From contig CM049319.1 in NCBI GenBank assembly GCA_026874595.1, forward strand, positions 54,978,917-55,042,916: a stretch of 64,000 bases of DNA, given 5' to 3'. The notes beneath the pieces are model-generated. The model saw nothing but the letters and a program-made list of their open reading frames with translations, did not search any database and was not told the DNA's origin. The DNA is from Sipunculus nudus (taxonomy: Eukaryota; Annelida; Sipuncula; Golfingiida; Sipunculidae). This document shows, one piece after another, positions 12,895 through 25,294 of this stretch. The translations under genes and the position numbers were made by a program. Position 1 is the stretch's first letter, and every line of letters starts with the position of its first letter.

Positions 12895-14135
12895 TCTCTT
12901 TGTCTCTTTCCTCTTCCTCATGTCTTTTCCCTGTTAAACTCCCTTATCCTCTCTTTGTCACTGTACATCAGCCTTTGTCCTCTCTGTCTATCACTACTCA
13001 TCCAATCTTTGTCACTGTTCATCCTTTGTCCTTCCCGTTGTCACTGTTTATCACCCGTTTTCCTTTCTTTGGCATTGTTCACACCCTTTGTCCTTTCCTT
13101 GTCACTGTTCATCACCCTTTATCCTCCCTGTTGTCACTGTTTATCACCTGTTGTCCTTCCCATTGTCACTGTTTATCACCCTTTGTCCTTTCCTTGTCAC
13201 TCTTCATCACCTTTGTCCTTTCTTTGTCACTGTTTTCACCCATTGTCCTTTCTTTGTCACTGTTTATCACCCTTTATCCTTTCTTTGGCACTGTTCATCA
13301 CCCTTTGTCCTTTCTTTGTCTTTGTTCATCACCCTTATCCTCTCTTTGTCACTGTACATCACCCTTTGTTCTCTTTTTGTCACTATTCATCACCCTTTGT
13401 CTTTTCTTTGTCACTGTTCATTACCTTTGTCCTTTCTTTGTCACTGTTATCACCCTTTGTCCTTTGTCACTGTTTATCACCCTTTATCCTTTCTGTTGTC
13501 ACTGTTTATCACCCTGTGTCCTTTCTTTGTCACTGTTTATCACCCTTTGTCCTTTCTTTGTCACTGTTCATCACCCTTTGTCTTTTCCTTGTCACTCTTC
13601 ATCATCTTTGTCCTTTCTTTGTCACTGTTATCACCCTTTGTCCTTTGTCACTGTTCATCACCCTTTGTCCTTTCCTTGTCACTGTTCATCACCCATTGTC
13701 CTTTCCTTGTCACTGTTCATCACCCTTTGTCCTTTCCTTGTCACTCTTCATCACCTTTGTCCATTCTTTGTCACTGTTATCACCCTTTGTCCTTTGTCAC
13801 TGTTCATCACCCTTTGTCCTTTTACTTGTCACTGTTCATCACCCGTTGTCATTTCCTTGTCACTGTTTATCGCCCTTTGTCCTTTCCTTGTCACTGTTCA
13901 TTACCTTTGTCCCTTCTTTGTCACTGTTTATCACCCTTTGTCCTTTCTTTGTCACTGTTTATCACCCGTTGTCCTTTCTGTATCATTGTTCATCACCCTT
14001 GTCCTTTCTTTGTCACTGTTCATGACCTTTGTCCATTCTTTATCCCTGTTCACCACCCTTTGTCCTTTGCCGTCGTCTTTTCTTCGTCAGTGTTCATCCC
14101 CCTTTTTCCTTTCTTTGTCACTGTACTTAACAATA
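12895..14135 (+). repeat. 31-bp pyrimidine-rich minisatellite, about 40 copies, beside exon a
   Basis: Unit TTTGTCCTTTCTTTGTCACTGTTTATCACCC (31 bp) with CTT/CCT and TTCATC/TTTATC variants. Shortened units recur in blocks (tgttatcaccctttgtcctttgtcactg at 13445, 13626, 13775), indicating higher-order amplification of about 150-180 bp. All three forward frames stay open for 356 to 436 codons because the unit lacks stops and 31 is not a multiple of three. It ends about 200 bp before exon a. Confidence 0.92.
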
Positions 14136-14336
14136 TGTCCTTATTTTCTTGCCATTTGTGTACAGTCCATAATTGCTTGCCTTTTCACTTTCTCTGTTTT
14201 TCATCATTAATTAAACTTTTGCTATTGATGTCAACCTCTCCACATTGAACATGCTAATACATTAAACATTACTATTGGTTTCAAGTTTATTTTGATTACA
14301 GCAGTTTAACATGAGATATGGTCTCTGTCTTTTCAG

Positions 14337-14442
14337 AATTGACAACTTTGAAATTCACCTTCAAGAACTATTGAAGTGCAAGAACAGTCAGTATAACCCT
14401 CTGCGTGTGAACAAATTTGTCTACCTCAACGGTGAAGAAAAG
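14337..14442 (+). CDS. CECR2: Internal exon a of a CECR2-like DDT/WHIM chromatin-remodelling gene (partial gene)
   Basis: A 106-nt exon bounded by a pyrimidine-rich acceptor (tctgtcttttcag|A) and a near-consensus donor (GAAAAG|gtaaga). It begins with the last base of a split codon and ends on a complete codon (phase 0). It encodes 35 residues from IDNFEIHLQELLKCK through YNPLRVNKFVYLNGEEK. The pattern F..hLp.ll....NPLR...F..L resembles the DDT-to-WHIM1 segment of CECR2, where a helix (FHSYLEDII) is followed by NPLREASFQDL. CECR2 partners ISWI-type ATPases (the CERF complex) in the nucleus; its DDT/WHIM region is the ATPase-facing part and a bromodomain follows later. The exon joins in frame to 38257-38352. 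The preceding exon (expected W-E-V/I-P-A-x-x-H-F motif) was not found. Alternatives are other DDT/WHIM proteins (RSF1, KIAA2026, BAZ family). The match is from memory, not from an alignment. Confidence 0.6.
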
Positions 14443-16493
14443 GTAAGACACTCTACAATTTATTATTCACCTAGAGGGCTCTTGATAGAAAGCAGATTAC
14501 TGCCTTAACTGACTGTACCTGTTTGGATTTAAATCTGAGTTGCTGTCTTTGCTGAGGTTTCTAGTGTTCTTTAGACCAACTAACTACTAGATGGTAAATC
14601 GTGGAGGGTTTTGTTTTCTCTAAATTCTCTGTATTTGTTTGTGAGGGTGTGTATCTGCAAGGTATTTCAATATTAATGGTACCATGGATTTGATTGAAAT
14701 TTGACAGGAATTTAAAAATTTAAGTCGTTGAATTTTTGTGAACATGCCGGCATAAATAACCCTAGAAGAGCAATTTATCATGGATTTTGGCAGCAAGGTT
14801 TATCGTGGGGACTTCTTACTTGTGACCATACAGCCATCTCTGGAGTGTGAATTTTAACGTCATAGATAACAAAAATGCATGTCAGGCGATGTTTTCAGAA
14901 AAATGGAAACTTTGTCAGTGAATGTTCAGCATGGTCATGGATGTTGAATTTTAGCTTAGCTGACTGTAAGTCAACTGAGGTATAGGAATGGTGCTTTTTC
15001 CGTCGTCCGTCCGGCCATCCGGCTGTCTGGTCTTCTGGCTGTCATGCCGTTCGTTAGCAGGGCACAAATCGTAACTGCTGGTCCTAGAAACTTCTAAGTG
15101 AACATCCAAGGAGGTCAAGAAAAAATCACCTTGGAAACCTGAAATAAGGTCACTGTGACCTATATCCGCCGAGCTATGGGGCTTGAAAGTACCCCCCAGA
15201 ATAATCAAAAATATAATACAAAACCTCCAATATCTTGATAATTAATCCATGGATTGTCATGAATCTTGCCTTGAATATTGACTATGACTAGTTTTGTCAG
15301 TTCCTGAAAAGTGGTGGCGCCACCTGTATTTTTAGCAAACCTGTGAGCTTATGCTATGGTGTGGCGTCGTCCGTCGTCTGTACGTTAACCCATACTATCT
15401 TGAAAACGGCATCATGAAATTTTATGCATAAAATTAGTCATCTAAAAAACTCTATCGGATTGTGCTTATTTTTTGGCTAACTGCATTTTCTTAGATTTTA
15501 TAGGGAAAAAGCCAAAAAAGCTTAAAAAAATCTTCTTCTCTGAATCTGTTCAGCCAAATTGTCCAATATTTTAAAGAAATGATTCCTAGAACAATCTCTC
15601 TCAAGTTTGTTCGAATGGTTTATTTCGGTGATTTTCGGTGATTTTTGGCCAAATGAATTTGGGGTCACATGGTCAAAGGTCAAGGTCACAGGGGCCATCT
15701 GTTCACAAATTAGTTTCCAGATGATAACTCAAGTTTAGTTTGACATATTGGTTTCAAACTTAACTTATACATGACTGGCCACTGAAGTAAGAACGGTTTC
15801 AATTTTTGGGTCCAATGGTCAAAGGTCTTGGTCACAGGACTCATTTCTTTAAAAAGAAAGCATATACATTTGAAGCCAAACTTTTCATCGCAAATCTTCC
15901 ATCTTCAAAATATTGCTAACCTGCCAATTGGGGAAGATTCTGTTTAGTTTTGGGGTCATGAGGTCAAGGTCACAGTACCAACTTATTAAGGAAGATTGTG
16001 GATGCATTTTTAACCAAACTTTTCATCCCAAACTTTCCATATTGCAGATATAGCTGAGCTTCCAATAGGGGAAGAACCTGATTGATTTAGGGGTCACAAG
16101 GTCAAAGGTCATGGTCACAGGGGCCCATCTGTCCACATATTTGTTTCTTGATGGTAACTCCAGTTTGGATGGACATATTGGTTTCAATTTTGACTTATAT
16201 ATGACCCACGAATAATGTAAGAACCCTTTTGATTTTGGGGTCATAAGGCCAAAGGTCATGGTCACAGGACCCACTACATTAAAAGTTTGTTGATGTATTT
16301 GTAGCCAAACTTTCTGTCCCAAATCTTCCAGATGTTGCTTACTTGCCAATAGTGAAAGTAACTTATGGATTTTGGGGTCACAAGGTCAAAGGTCAAGGTC
16401 ATGGGGGTCATCATCAACATGTGGTGCACATGCCAATAGGGGAAGTTTTTCTTTTGATTTTAGGGTCATAAGGTCAAAGGTTAAGTTCACATG

Positions 16494-17518
16494 ATATGAT
16501 ATGATATGATAGAGTTCATTTATAAAGCGCAAATATAATATACATTTCTATGCGCTGATACAAAGGGTTAAGAAAATAAGTATGTCTTGAGAGCACGCTT
16601 AAATGATTCAATATGTGTGCATGCTCTAACAGAGTCTGGTAAAGAATTCCATGCGGTGGCAGCGTACTTGGAAAATTGTCTGTCACCATATACATTATGG
16701 GAGCGAGGTACACAGACTATCCTGTGAGCATCAGAAGAACGAAGAGACCTGCGGGGAGAATATTCCACAAACAGTTGGCGCAAATACAGTGGATACAGGC
16801 TATCATTCAGCGCTTTATACACTTGTGTGAGGACTTTAAATGTGATTCTCCTTTCGACAGGCAGCCAGTGAAGCTGTCTTAGAACAGGTCCGATGCTGTC
16901 GTACTTCCTGGACCTTGTAAGTAATCGGGCTGATGCGTTTTGTGCAAGTTGGAGGCGATGGATGTTAGCATTGGAAGTTCCAGTTAGCAGGCTGTTGTTG
17001 TTGTCCAATCTTGATGTAATCAGTGCGTTGATGGTCTTTGCAGCTGTCTGGTCATCAAGATTGTTCCGGATCTTACCAATTCTGCGAAGATGGTAAAATA
17101 TGTTCTTCACGACTGATCTTGTCTGACACTCCATACTCATATTGGCATCGAAATTGGCCCCAAGATTTCTGACAGTGTGTACTGGTCTTATTTCTGCACT
17201 ACCAATACAGATCTTAGGTTCAGCGCTAAGGATCTTATTAAGATGGTACCTGGGTGATATGATAAGGAGTTCGGTTTTGGAATCATTCAACTTTAGTTTG
17301 TTCTTAATCATCCACGCTCTAACACCAGCTGCACATTGTTCAATCTTCCTCAGGGATTGAGCAAGGCCGTGCTGGTCACTGAGTTTGAAGAATTCATAAA
17401 GTTGGGTGTCATCAGCGTATCCGTGTCTATGTACACCGAAGGCCTCGACAACTCTACACAGAGGAAGGTTGTAGATAAGAAATAACAAAGGACCTAATAC
17501 TGATCCTTGCGGCACTCC
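16494..17518 (-). mobile_element. 5'-truncated CR1/L2-like LINE insertion inside an A/B repeat
   Basis: About 1 kb. The 3' end, at the left, has a short UTR after the stop and a pentanucleotide tail of ATGAT-type repeats at 16491-16511. The flanks share CACATG (16488-16493 and 17519-17524), a possible short target duplication. Removing the insert joins ...aggttaagttcac to atggcccattcatttacaaattag, matching the intact repeat nearby at 15676-15715 (aggtcaaggtcacaggggccatctgttcacaaattag). The empty site is therefore visible within the same window. Confidence 0.85.
16568..17518 (-). pseudogene. 5'-truncated reverse transcriptase ORF of a CR1/L2-like non-LTR retrotransposon
   Basis: Reading leftward, the frame opens inside the RT domain at [13 protein letters not shown] (conserved block before the catalytic site), continues through YADDTQLY (the YxDD catalytic pair), then the thumb region and the C-terminal tail typical of CR1/L2/Jockey-group LINEs ([45 protein letters not shown]), to a TAA at 16570-16568. 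No frameshift or internal stop is seen over about 316 codons, so the copy is fairly young. The N-terminal endonuclease and the first RT blocks are missing, so it cannot be autonomous. An ATG at 17530-17528 extends the frame only because flanking repeat DNA happens to be open; it is not the element's start. Confidence 0.9.
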
Positions 17519-18423
17519 CACATGGCCCATTCATTTACAAATTAGTTTATGGATGATAACTCCAGTTTGGGTAGACAGGTTGGCTTCAAACTGATCATAG
17601 GATCAATATTTTAGAAAACCTCATAAACATATATCCTTATAGACAAATGCAGCTGAGCGTCGAGACCCATTGGTCCCTAGTTGTATATAATTTAGGGCAG
17701 CAATATCACAGCTAGTACCCAGACTTGTGTTTCAAAACACATTTCCACTGATATGAAAGGTTCACAGGAACAATATTGGTTAATGTCCAACATTTCCATA
17801 AAACCACCTCAAGATATTTTCTTTGAGCACCACCTTTCACTCGGGGTTGCATCCTAGTATCAGGTACTTTTTACTATTTTCATTTCATATTTCTTTTTTA
17901 TCAAATTTAAGTGGTTGTAATAATAAGGGAAAGACAAGAGGCAATCCATGCAGAAAACTAATGATCCTTGAATTTCCAATTTCTGGGCAACACTAAAATA
18001 AAACTCATCCTTATACTTTTACCAGTTATCCAAACATACAATCAGAGAACCTGATGAAGGAGGTTAAAATATAACTTTTGGTGTGGCATGATTATTCCAG
18101 TGTACAGATTTTGGAGAAAGACATGATATTACGTCTGTTTGTCTGTGAACAAAAAATTATGATTTCAAGATTGATTTTTTGTAACAAGGCCTACAGGCCT
18201 ATCGCAAACCTGTGCAATGGGATATACATCAGGTAAAAATGCTTCCATGATAACATGTTTGATCAGTTTTGGAAATTAGAGTACTAAATTACTTTTAAGT
18301 ATATGTGTGACAGGTACATGTACAAAACATTTTAAACCCGAGTACTAGCACCAATTGCACAAATGTCACTCCTGAAATACTGGTATGGATGTACAAACAC
18401 AAAAATGATTACGGCACCACCAG

Positions 18424-18740
18424 TTTTGTGTATGAGAAAGCCATCGAAGATGTATGGACAATTTCAGGCACATACATACTTCAGACCACTCTTGAGCTAT
18501 GTGCACAGATTTAAAAAAAAAAAACAAAAATCATTTGTAGATGGCGGTTGAAGTCTTGTATAGGACAAAGCTGTGTGAGATGTACAAAAATGCACAATTT
18601 CAGGCTCATATATTCAATCCCACCTGAGAAATAAGCAGAGACATCCACTGGACAAAAAATTAATTGTAAGTGCGATTCTAGTCTTGTGTATGAGAAAGCC
18701 ATTAAAGATGCATGAAATTTCAGGCCAATACACCAAAATT
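18424..18740 (+). repeat. Three-copy ~129-bp tandem repeat
   Basis: gtcttgtgtatgagaaagccat.aaagatg....aatttcaggc blocks begin at about 18424, 18553 and 18681 (spacing 129 and 128). The middle copy is the most diverged. Confidence 0.7.
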
Positions 18741-19144
18741 CTTTTGTGTGGGGTCACTCAGCTGACCAAGCTCAGCTGAGGAAGGCAGTTCCCTTTAAGT
18801 GAGTGGTGGCTTAGTACAAGGTGTAGCTACTGCACTAAGTGAACTCTTGACCCTTACATGGCTGCACTGACCTGTTGCCTGACCTGACACAGTTGGCAGT
18901 CTGCCAAGGATATAATAAGATACAGACTGAGACTTGGCCTGATACCAAATCTGAAATAGTTGCCAGTCTATTTATAGATACAGACAAAATCTTTGCCTAT
19001 TTCCAAATCCATTTACACTTACTGAAAGACTATGGCTATAATGCTTTTTTCATGGTCACATATTGAAAGATATTTCATAAAAAATGTTTAGAATGATAAC
19101 AGATGCCTATTGAAAACAAAATCAGAATACAAATATATTTTTGT

Positions 19145-19913
19145 CTCCCCCCCCCTCCCCCCCCCCCCCTCTTGGGGAGACATGTTGTTTTCAGTGTCAT
19201 TATCTGTCATCCTCAGTTGTCATCTACAAGATATCTTGTGAATCCGATAACTTTTGAAGGATAGCATATTTTCCTCCAAATTTTTAACACTCATTGTATA
19301 TCCAAAAATGTAAGAGGAGTTTGTAAACCCAGTGACCATGACCTTCATTTTCAAGGTCAAATCTGCATATATTGTGAACCTCATAACTTTTGAAGTATTT
19401 ATCATTTTGTTCTCAAATTTGGTACATCAATTGTTCTTTCAAAGTTGTCAGGGGAGTTCGAAATCAGTTGACCTTGATAAGGATATTCAAGGTCAAATTT
19501 GCCAAATTATAGTTATTTTCTTGTGAATGCATTAACTTTTGAAGGGCTGCATATTTTCCTCCAAAAAATTTAAACACTCATTGTTCATATCAAAATCTCA
19601 GAGGAGTTTGAAACCTGGTGACCCTGACCTTCATCTTCATGGTCAAATTTTCCAAAATGTAAATTTTTGTGAACCCTATTACTTTTGGAGTATTTCACAT
19701 TTTGTCCTCAAATTTGACACACCAGTTCATTTATGCCTTAATCTCATTGGAGTTTGAAAAGTGGTGACCTTGACCTTCAAGGTCAAATCTGCTGAAATCC
19801 AGAATCTTTTATTTTAGATAGTGCATATCTTACCCCTAATGTTTTGGGATGGCCCATAGGGGACAGACTTGTATCTGTTTTTGCACACAAAAAAAAGCCG
19901 TTCTAGTTTCTTC
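19145..19913 (+). mobile_element. Family C repeat, copy 1 (GTCTCCCC...GGGGAGAC head)
   Basis: The head gtctcccc...cttggggagacatgttgttttcagtgtcat forms an inverted repeat broken by C tracts. The body repeats a ~125-150-bp module: ...aacttttgaagtattt.c.tttt.tcctcaaatttg, ggagtttgaaa..tggtgaccttgaccttcaaggtcaaatctg. The tail reads gcacacaaaaaaaagccgttctagttt. Noncoding. Confidence 0.65.
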
Positions 19914-20711
19914 ATGGATGTATCTTTCACATAAGTTGGATTATTTATGTCACCTGTAAAGTTCTGCTTATATACCACCTGAGCTCATTCTGTTACTACA
20001 ATAAATCTACCAGCTTTGTTTACCAAAATATCGCACAGTCCTTTCACTGTTAAAGGTCAAATCATTCAACCAAAAATCATTTAAGTAAACTTGAACAAAG
20101 ACCACTTAAGAATAATTTTTGTGCAATATTACAGAACTACAAAGGTTTTGTAGAAGAAGAATATTGAAGCACTCAGTTTAATATAGGCTTACTTGGCCAC
20201 AAGACTTACTTCAGCTTTCTATGACTCTACCAGAAATTATGAACTTCATCTATTCTTAAACAACTGAGTGTTAACTCTACTGGGGGGGGGGGTGCTTATT
20301 ACGGGAGGGGCACTTATTACGTTGAATATGGTAATTATTTACAGAGGTTGCTTATTTGAATAGAGAAATTTTAATGATGCTTTCAGATATTCTTGCCATT
20401 ATTTAAAAGGAATACCACATAAAAGAATGAGAGTGAACAGTGTATTTTATGTCTGAGGATTCAGTCTGTTTGTGTCATGATAGGCTGACTGATGTGAAGG
20501 TCAAGAACAACTTTAGATAGACATTGATTGGATGTTGGTGGCCCTTGGCACAATAAATACCATAAATGCATTGTCAGCTTTAAAACACTATCCTTCAATC
20601 TATGTAAAAGATGTAAATATTAAAGTTGGAATTAAATATTCTTTTTCTCCATAAAAGGACTACTCAGACTGTTTCTTTCATCATCACATGTAATATTTCA
20701 TGACCAAATCA

Positions 20712-20910
20712 GTTCTGTGGCTGATGAGGCAGAGCACAGGTCTCAGAGCCAAGGAATCATGAGTTTAAATCTCAGCCGAGGCAGTGAGATTTTTCACGTT
20801 TGACCTCACCTACCTAATGCAAGTGTTTGGTGGAATGGAATGGTTTGGAAATTTCATACAGACTTTGCTGTGGCTGCAGCCTGTCAAATGCAACATGCAT
20901 CAAAGAAATA
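20712..20910 (+). mobile_element. tRNA-derived SINE
   Basis: A-box-like GTGGCTGATGAGGCAGAGCAC (20717-20737) and B-box-like GAGTTTAAATCTC (20761-20773) at tRNA-like spacing, followed by an unrelated tail. B-box changes from GGTTCGAATCC show an old copy. Confidence 0.5.
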
Positions 20911-23900
20911 AGTCCGTATTTGTTAGCTAAAAATAAGATGAAAAGTGACCCATTGGTCATGATGTTCAGGAAAACCTAATGCACTAACTAGGTAGCCATA
21001 GCACTTCAATATATAAGTTACATTCACCAGAAGTGATTTAATGACTTTCATGATTTAATTAAAACCGCTTCAAGATTCAAGAAGACATTATATATGATTT
21101 TCTCTACATAGGTTACAGCAATTCTTGCATCTGTTTATGACAACATTTATACCATCCTAAATTCATAATATATGATGGAATAATCCAGAAGTCATTATGT
21201 ATGACTTGATTCAAACAGCTTTAAATAAACCAAAATGCATTATGTAAAAAATACACATCTAGAAATTATTATAAGTGGTAGGTATTTGTTGTACAATCAT
21301 ATTTTTTTATCCAAAAATAAATTAAAAACAACCAATGATCCATACCAATAGATTATTGTATGTGCTTTGTCTGTTGCCATGAATTATACCTCATATATTG
21401 ACTGAATAAATTAAGCCAGACTTGTCCACTATACTAAAAATTCAAGGTGACAGCAGGGAAGCTGACACTTCACTGCACAAGGATATGTTTTTATGCGGTT
21501 TGCTATTTTTTGCTCAGTTTTTTTCTGTCTCTAATGGAAGTAGAATATTTCATATGGGAAATGTGACTTCTTTGGATGCATGTGCATCCATAACTGTTTG
21601 TGAATGATTATAAAAAAATGCAATCAATTAAATTGACTGTTTAAGGAAACTACCAGTCATTAATATAATCAACATGACTAAAATTTACCAGGCTCACAGT
21701 ATTAAGGAAGTCATTAAAGTATATATGACTTTATTAAAGTCATCTTGGTTTCTGGGGTTGTTCTGACTTGAACAGAATTTTTTTTATTGACAGTGATTCA
21801 CTATGTAACCGTGTCTGTCACCATATGTGAAGTATTGTATTTTATACATTAATAATAAATTTTGGACAATATGTGTCATGGGGGATGAAATAAGTTTAAG
21901 ATTTGATTTTACAAATGGCAAACAACACCTGAATCCTTATCTCAAATATCATGAAAACAATCTGTTAGTTTTGCCACAAAGTCCAATGATTCTCAAAGGT
22001 CCAGGTATGTTGCTGTACAACAAACATATTTTAAGTCATGACTAGTTGAAGCAAAATTAGTGAGAACTTGAGAAAAAGCATACAAGCTTTGCTTGATTTA
22101 TATAAAACATACATTGATTTCATGAGAGTGGCTAATTTGGTTGGTCTTTTAACATCTGTGTCCGTTGTAATGTATCTTGCTTGTTTTAATTCTATATCTT
22201 TTTCTAGGGTTTCACTCTTTTAGGGGCATTAGATTTGACATGGTGCCGTGGCATTTTCTCTGTCAGATGTTTCTTGAGTTACATACATTTTAATTAAATT
22301 CAGTCACCTGACCATGGTATGGTTTCATCGATAAAGTTCTTGTGAAGTCCTTTAACATGTAACAACGAGATCTTCTTTCATTTGTTTCCTGACACACCTG
22401 TGCATGAGCTTACAAAAAAAAATCCATTGCATGCAATTCTATCATCATTTTATCATTTTCATCATTGGACACATCTGCAACGTAGTGTTACAGATTTTTT
22501 GTTTTAAGTAAGCATTAAATTAGAATCATCATGTAAATATACAGATGCAACAAAGAAAAATGTCTGTTCTGTCATATGATGCAACTTTTATGTCAGGAGG
22601 GCTTGAAAGAAAAACTGGTTTGGATGCATTTGCTGTTCTTGACTGTTATTTATGTCTATCAAAACCATTAAACCATTATCTTGTACATCTGCTCACATAT
22701 TATTTGTGAATTAAAATTACCTGGTTTTTACCCTGAATTTTTGTCATTTACTTAATTACTAATGTGCATTTACAGGAAACTGTTATTTATTACCAACTAA
22801 CTTCAAAAGCAAGATGTTCCATTTTGAGGTTTTATGTTTAAATAAGACAGTCAGCCTCAGATTCTTATGAAGAAGTTATTTAATCTTTCTGCAGCTAGGA
22901 ATAGAATTTTGTTTGATGTTTAAAAATATGAGTTTCATAAAATGAATGTAAATTGGTCACTGGCCTTTTCAAAATATTTTTTTTGGCCATATATTAACTC
23001 ACAGACTTCTATCTAATAAGCTCACTGATAAATCTTTGTTAGTGATATATAAATTTATATGAATTTTAACATTAAAGCAAACAGGACTCCTAACTGTCCT
23101 ATAAAACAGGGAAAACCTGGAGAATTGTATTTCTTTTCCAGTCAGAAAATTTGATGAAAAATTCTACAAGTAAATGAAAGTCAGGGAATTCAGTGTTGAA
23201 AGACATTGGTATGCCTGTTGTATTTTGACTCTGGAATGTCTGAACTTCCTATCCATAAGAAAGTCTGTGGTGGTTTTAAATAGAGATACGGGTGGAATAA
23301 ATTCTCATCCTCCAGTTATGAATACTAGGGGTATACCAGTAATTCTGACATGCAGCCTGTGATGTCCATGTTTAAGTGAGTAACTGAAATGCCAGCTCCC
23401 ATCAGTGGTTTCGGGAAACTTGAGATATAAACAAGAAAGTACTCAGAGAACAGAATCCTGGTGAGAATATGTTGGCAGAAAGAGTATGGTGACAAGAGAA
23501 ACTACTTTGGCAAAGTTTAGAGAGGAATAACAGTTTTTAGACCACACCCAAATCTTCAAATTAAAGTTGGCTTCATCAAGGAAAGGTCAAGGGAAAATCG
23601 ACATTTTCAAGGCAGAGAATAGACAACATATTCTGCTTTGTCCATACAATGCCACTGAATTACTAATTGGTGTTTTATGGGTTAAAAACCCTATGGTGTT
23701 GAAGCGTGCACTGAAATACATTGTGCACTGAAATACATTGTGCCAGTAAAACAACTGTGCAACTATACACTGTAACTTGCACATAATTTATCAACAGCAT
23801 GCAACATTTTGTATTAAATTTCCCAGCACCTTGATGCCATGGGGAGTGTACATCCCCAATCAGTACACATTGTCTTGGTCAACACCCGTGATCTGTTGTA

Positions 23901-24786
23901 CTGTCGACCACTGGTGGCCAAACACAGCAAACCATGCCTAGAGAAACAGCACTTTTCAAACACTGTATAAAGTGAAGAAAAATCCTGTGTGAAGAGCATA
24001 TAAAAGATCGAGAAGTTACTTTTCATAAAATACTTGGAACCTTGATTGAAACTGGTAGCAGGTATCTTGCTTGAACCCAGTGACAGACAGTTAATTTAGA
24101 AACCGTGGCATCATATGCCTACTTGTGGTAGAAATTGGTTGTAAATCATATTGAATGATTAAAAGATAAAAAAATGACTAATGATTGATTATAAATTATT
24201 TTATGTTCCATCTTTTTAACTGTAAAATATGCTGAATAGAATAGTACCTAAATATTGACCAAGAAAGTTCAGTTTAAGTTTTACATCACACTAAAGCTGT
24301 GTTTCCATTCTTCTGTAAATCTCGTACTTCTCGTACACAAAAAATCTGATCCCTCTTTTCTAGATGAACTGTTTTCATATGTCCGTTTTAACGTGCTCTG
24401 CATGCGTATCCGCAAAAACAGACAGCATCGAAACTGATCGATGAGCTATTCATCCGTTTTACGGATGGCAAAAATGCCTACATTTCCCAACAGTGCCTGG
24501 GCGCCGGGTGTGATGAGACATATTGACCTTCTTCCTGCCTGTCGTCCTTGCAGTTTAAAAAGAGGCACATTAAAGGGTATCTGCAAGAAAAACGTACGTA
24601 CTTATGGAAACACTTTTTGCGGATTGCGCACTATAGAACGTACGGAAGTCTTTTGCGGATATTTTTTTTGCGGATCATGGAAACACAGCTTAAAAGGTCC
24701 CATTTTAATGGCTGCATTATTGACACTTATTCCTGGCAAAACGTTAAGTTTTAATGCTGTTCTCGGTTTTGTAACCTGTCTTTCTG

Positions 24787-25294
24787 CAGGGTTCGTATTC
24801 AAGCTGGAAACCTGGAATTCTCATTGATATTCCAAATAATTTTTCCAGGTCCTGGAAAACCTGGAAAAATGTTTTTTTTTTTCAAAGTACACCTGGTATA
24901 AACCTTGAATTATAGCATAGGTCATTGTACACGGCTGTCGATTTAGCCCACCAGAGGCATGTGATATCAATGCGGCAGGTTATGTAGCCTTAGCACAAGG
25001 TTTACAGCAGTAACGCTGTCTGGCGTCTGTTTGGGAAACTAACGACTATTGGAATGATTACCATTTCAGCTTGCAGGCAAATCCATGAAACCCTGTTGCA
25101 TATTCATGCTATGATGACATTGTGTTACCATCACCATTTAATTTAGATTCATCTTTTTAAAGACTTATAGGATAAATCAGTATTGGATTGTTCAGTGTTG
25201 TTTATTTATTATGACCTTAAAAAATCCCTATAAGACCTGGAGATAATCTGGAAAACTCTTGGAATTTTGATCTGCCAGGTGAGTATGAACCCTG
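24787..25294. mobile_element. CAGGG-ended hAT-like MITE
   Basis: Terminal inverted repeats CAGGGTTCGTATTCAAGCTGG and, reverse-complemented, CAGGGTTCATACTCACCTGG. TTTCTG flanks both ends (24781-24786 and 25295-25300), a short or decayed target duplication. CAGGG-type ends are common in hAT elements. 508 bp, noncoding. Confidence 0.68.

Larger units (their letters stand above)
1..14336 (+). other. Upstream intron or 5' region of the CECR2-like gene, no further exon recognised
   Basis: No coding exon can be supported here. The sequence is AT-rich with stops in all frames. Named contents are the TTAA MITE (1330-1701), tandem repeats at 7452-7700, 7745-8240, 9125-9262, 10205-11370 and 12895-14135, and unique GC-richer blocks near 690-905, 3420-3910, 9540-9960 and 11580-11880. 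In 1700-3400, 3950-7400 and 11900-12890 I see only ordinary AT-rich noncoding DNA, apart from a C tract at 2036-2059 and scattered short A/T runs. The exon preceding 14337 should encode the N-terminal half of the DDT domain; it may lie further upstream. Confidence 0.5.
14953..17683 (+). mobile_element. Composite A/B nonautonomous repeat with TTAGCTYAGCTGACT terminus, interrupted by the LINE
   Basis: Starts with ttagcttagctgactgtaagtcaactgaggtat followed by CCGTCGTCCGTCCGG-type sequence, and ends with cagctgagcgtcgagacccattggtccctagttg at 17649-17683. The interior holds blocks reading ggtcacaaggtcaaaggtcaaggtcac, repeated about every 290-310 bp (near 15666, 15951, 16092, 16241, 16376). The same start and end motifs bound element E. 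No coding capacity of its own is seen. Confidence 0.65.

Noticed and set aside
9125-14135. CRISPR-like arrays
   Set aside because: Units abut without spacers and diverge like minisatellites; the genome is eukaryotic.
12900-14248. Three overlapping long open frames (356-436 codons) on the + strand
   Set aside because: All cover the same 31-bp minisatellite. A stop-free unit whose length is not a multiple of three leaves every frame open, and the peptides are permuted translations of one repeat.
24441-24827. 128-codon + strand frame
   Set aside because: It runs into the hAT-like MITE at 24787, has no recognisable domain, and other open frames overlap it. Chance is more likely.
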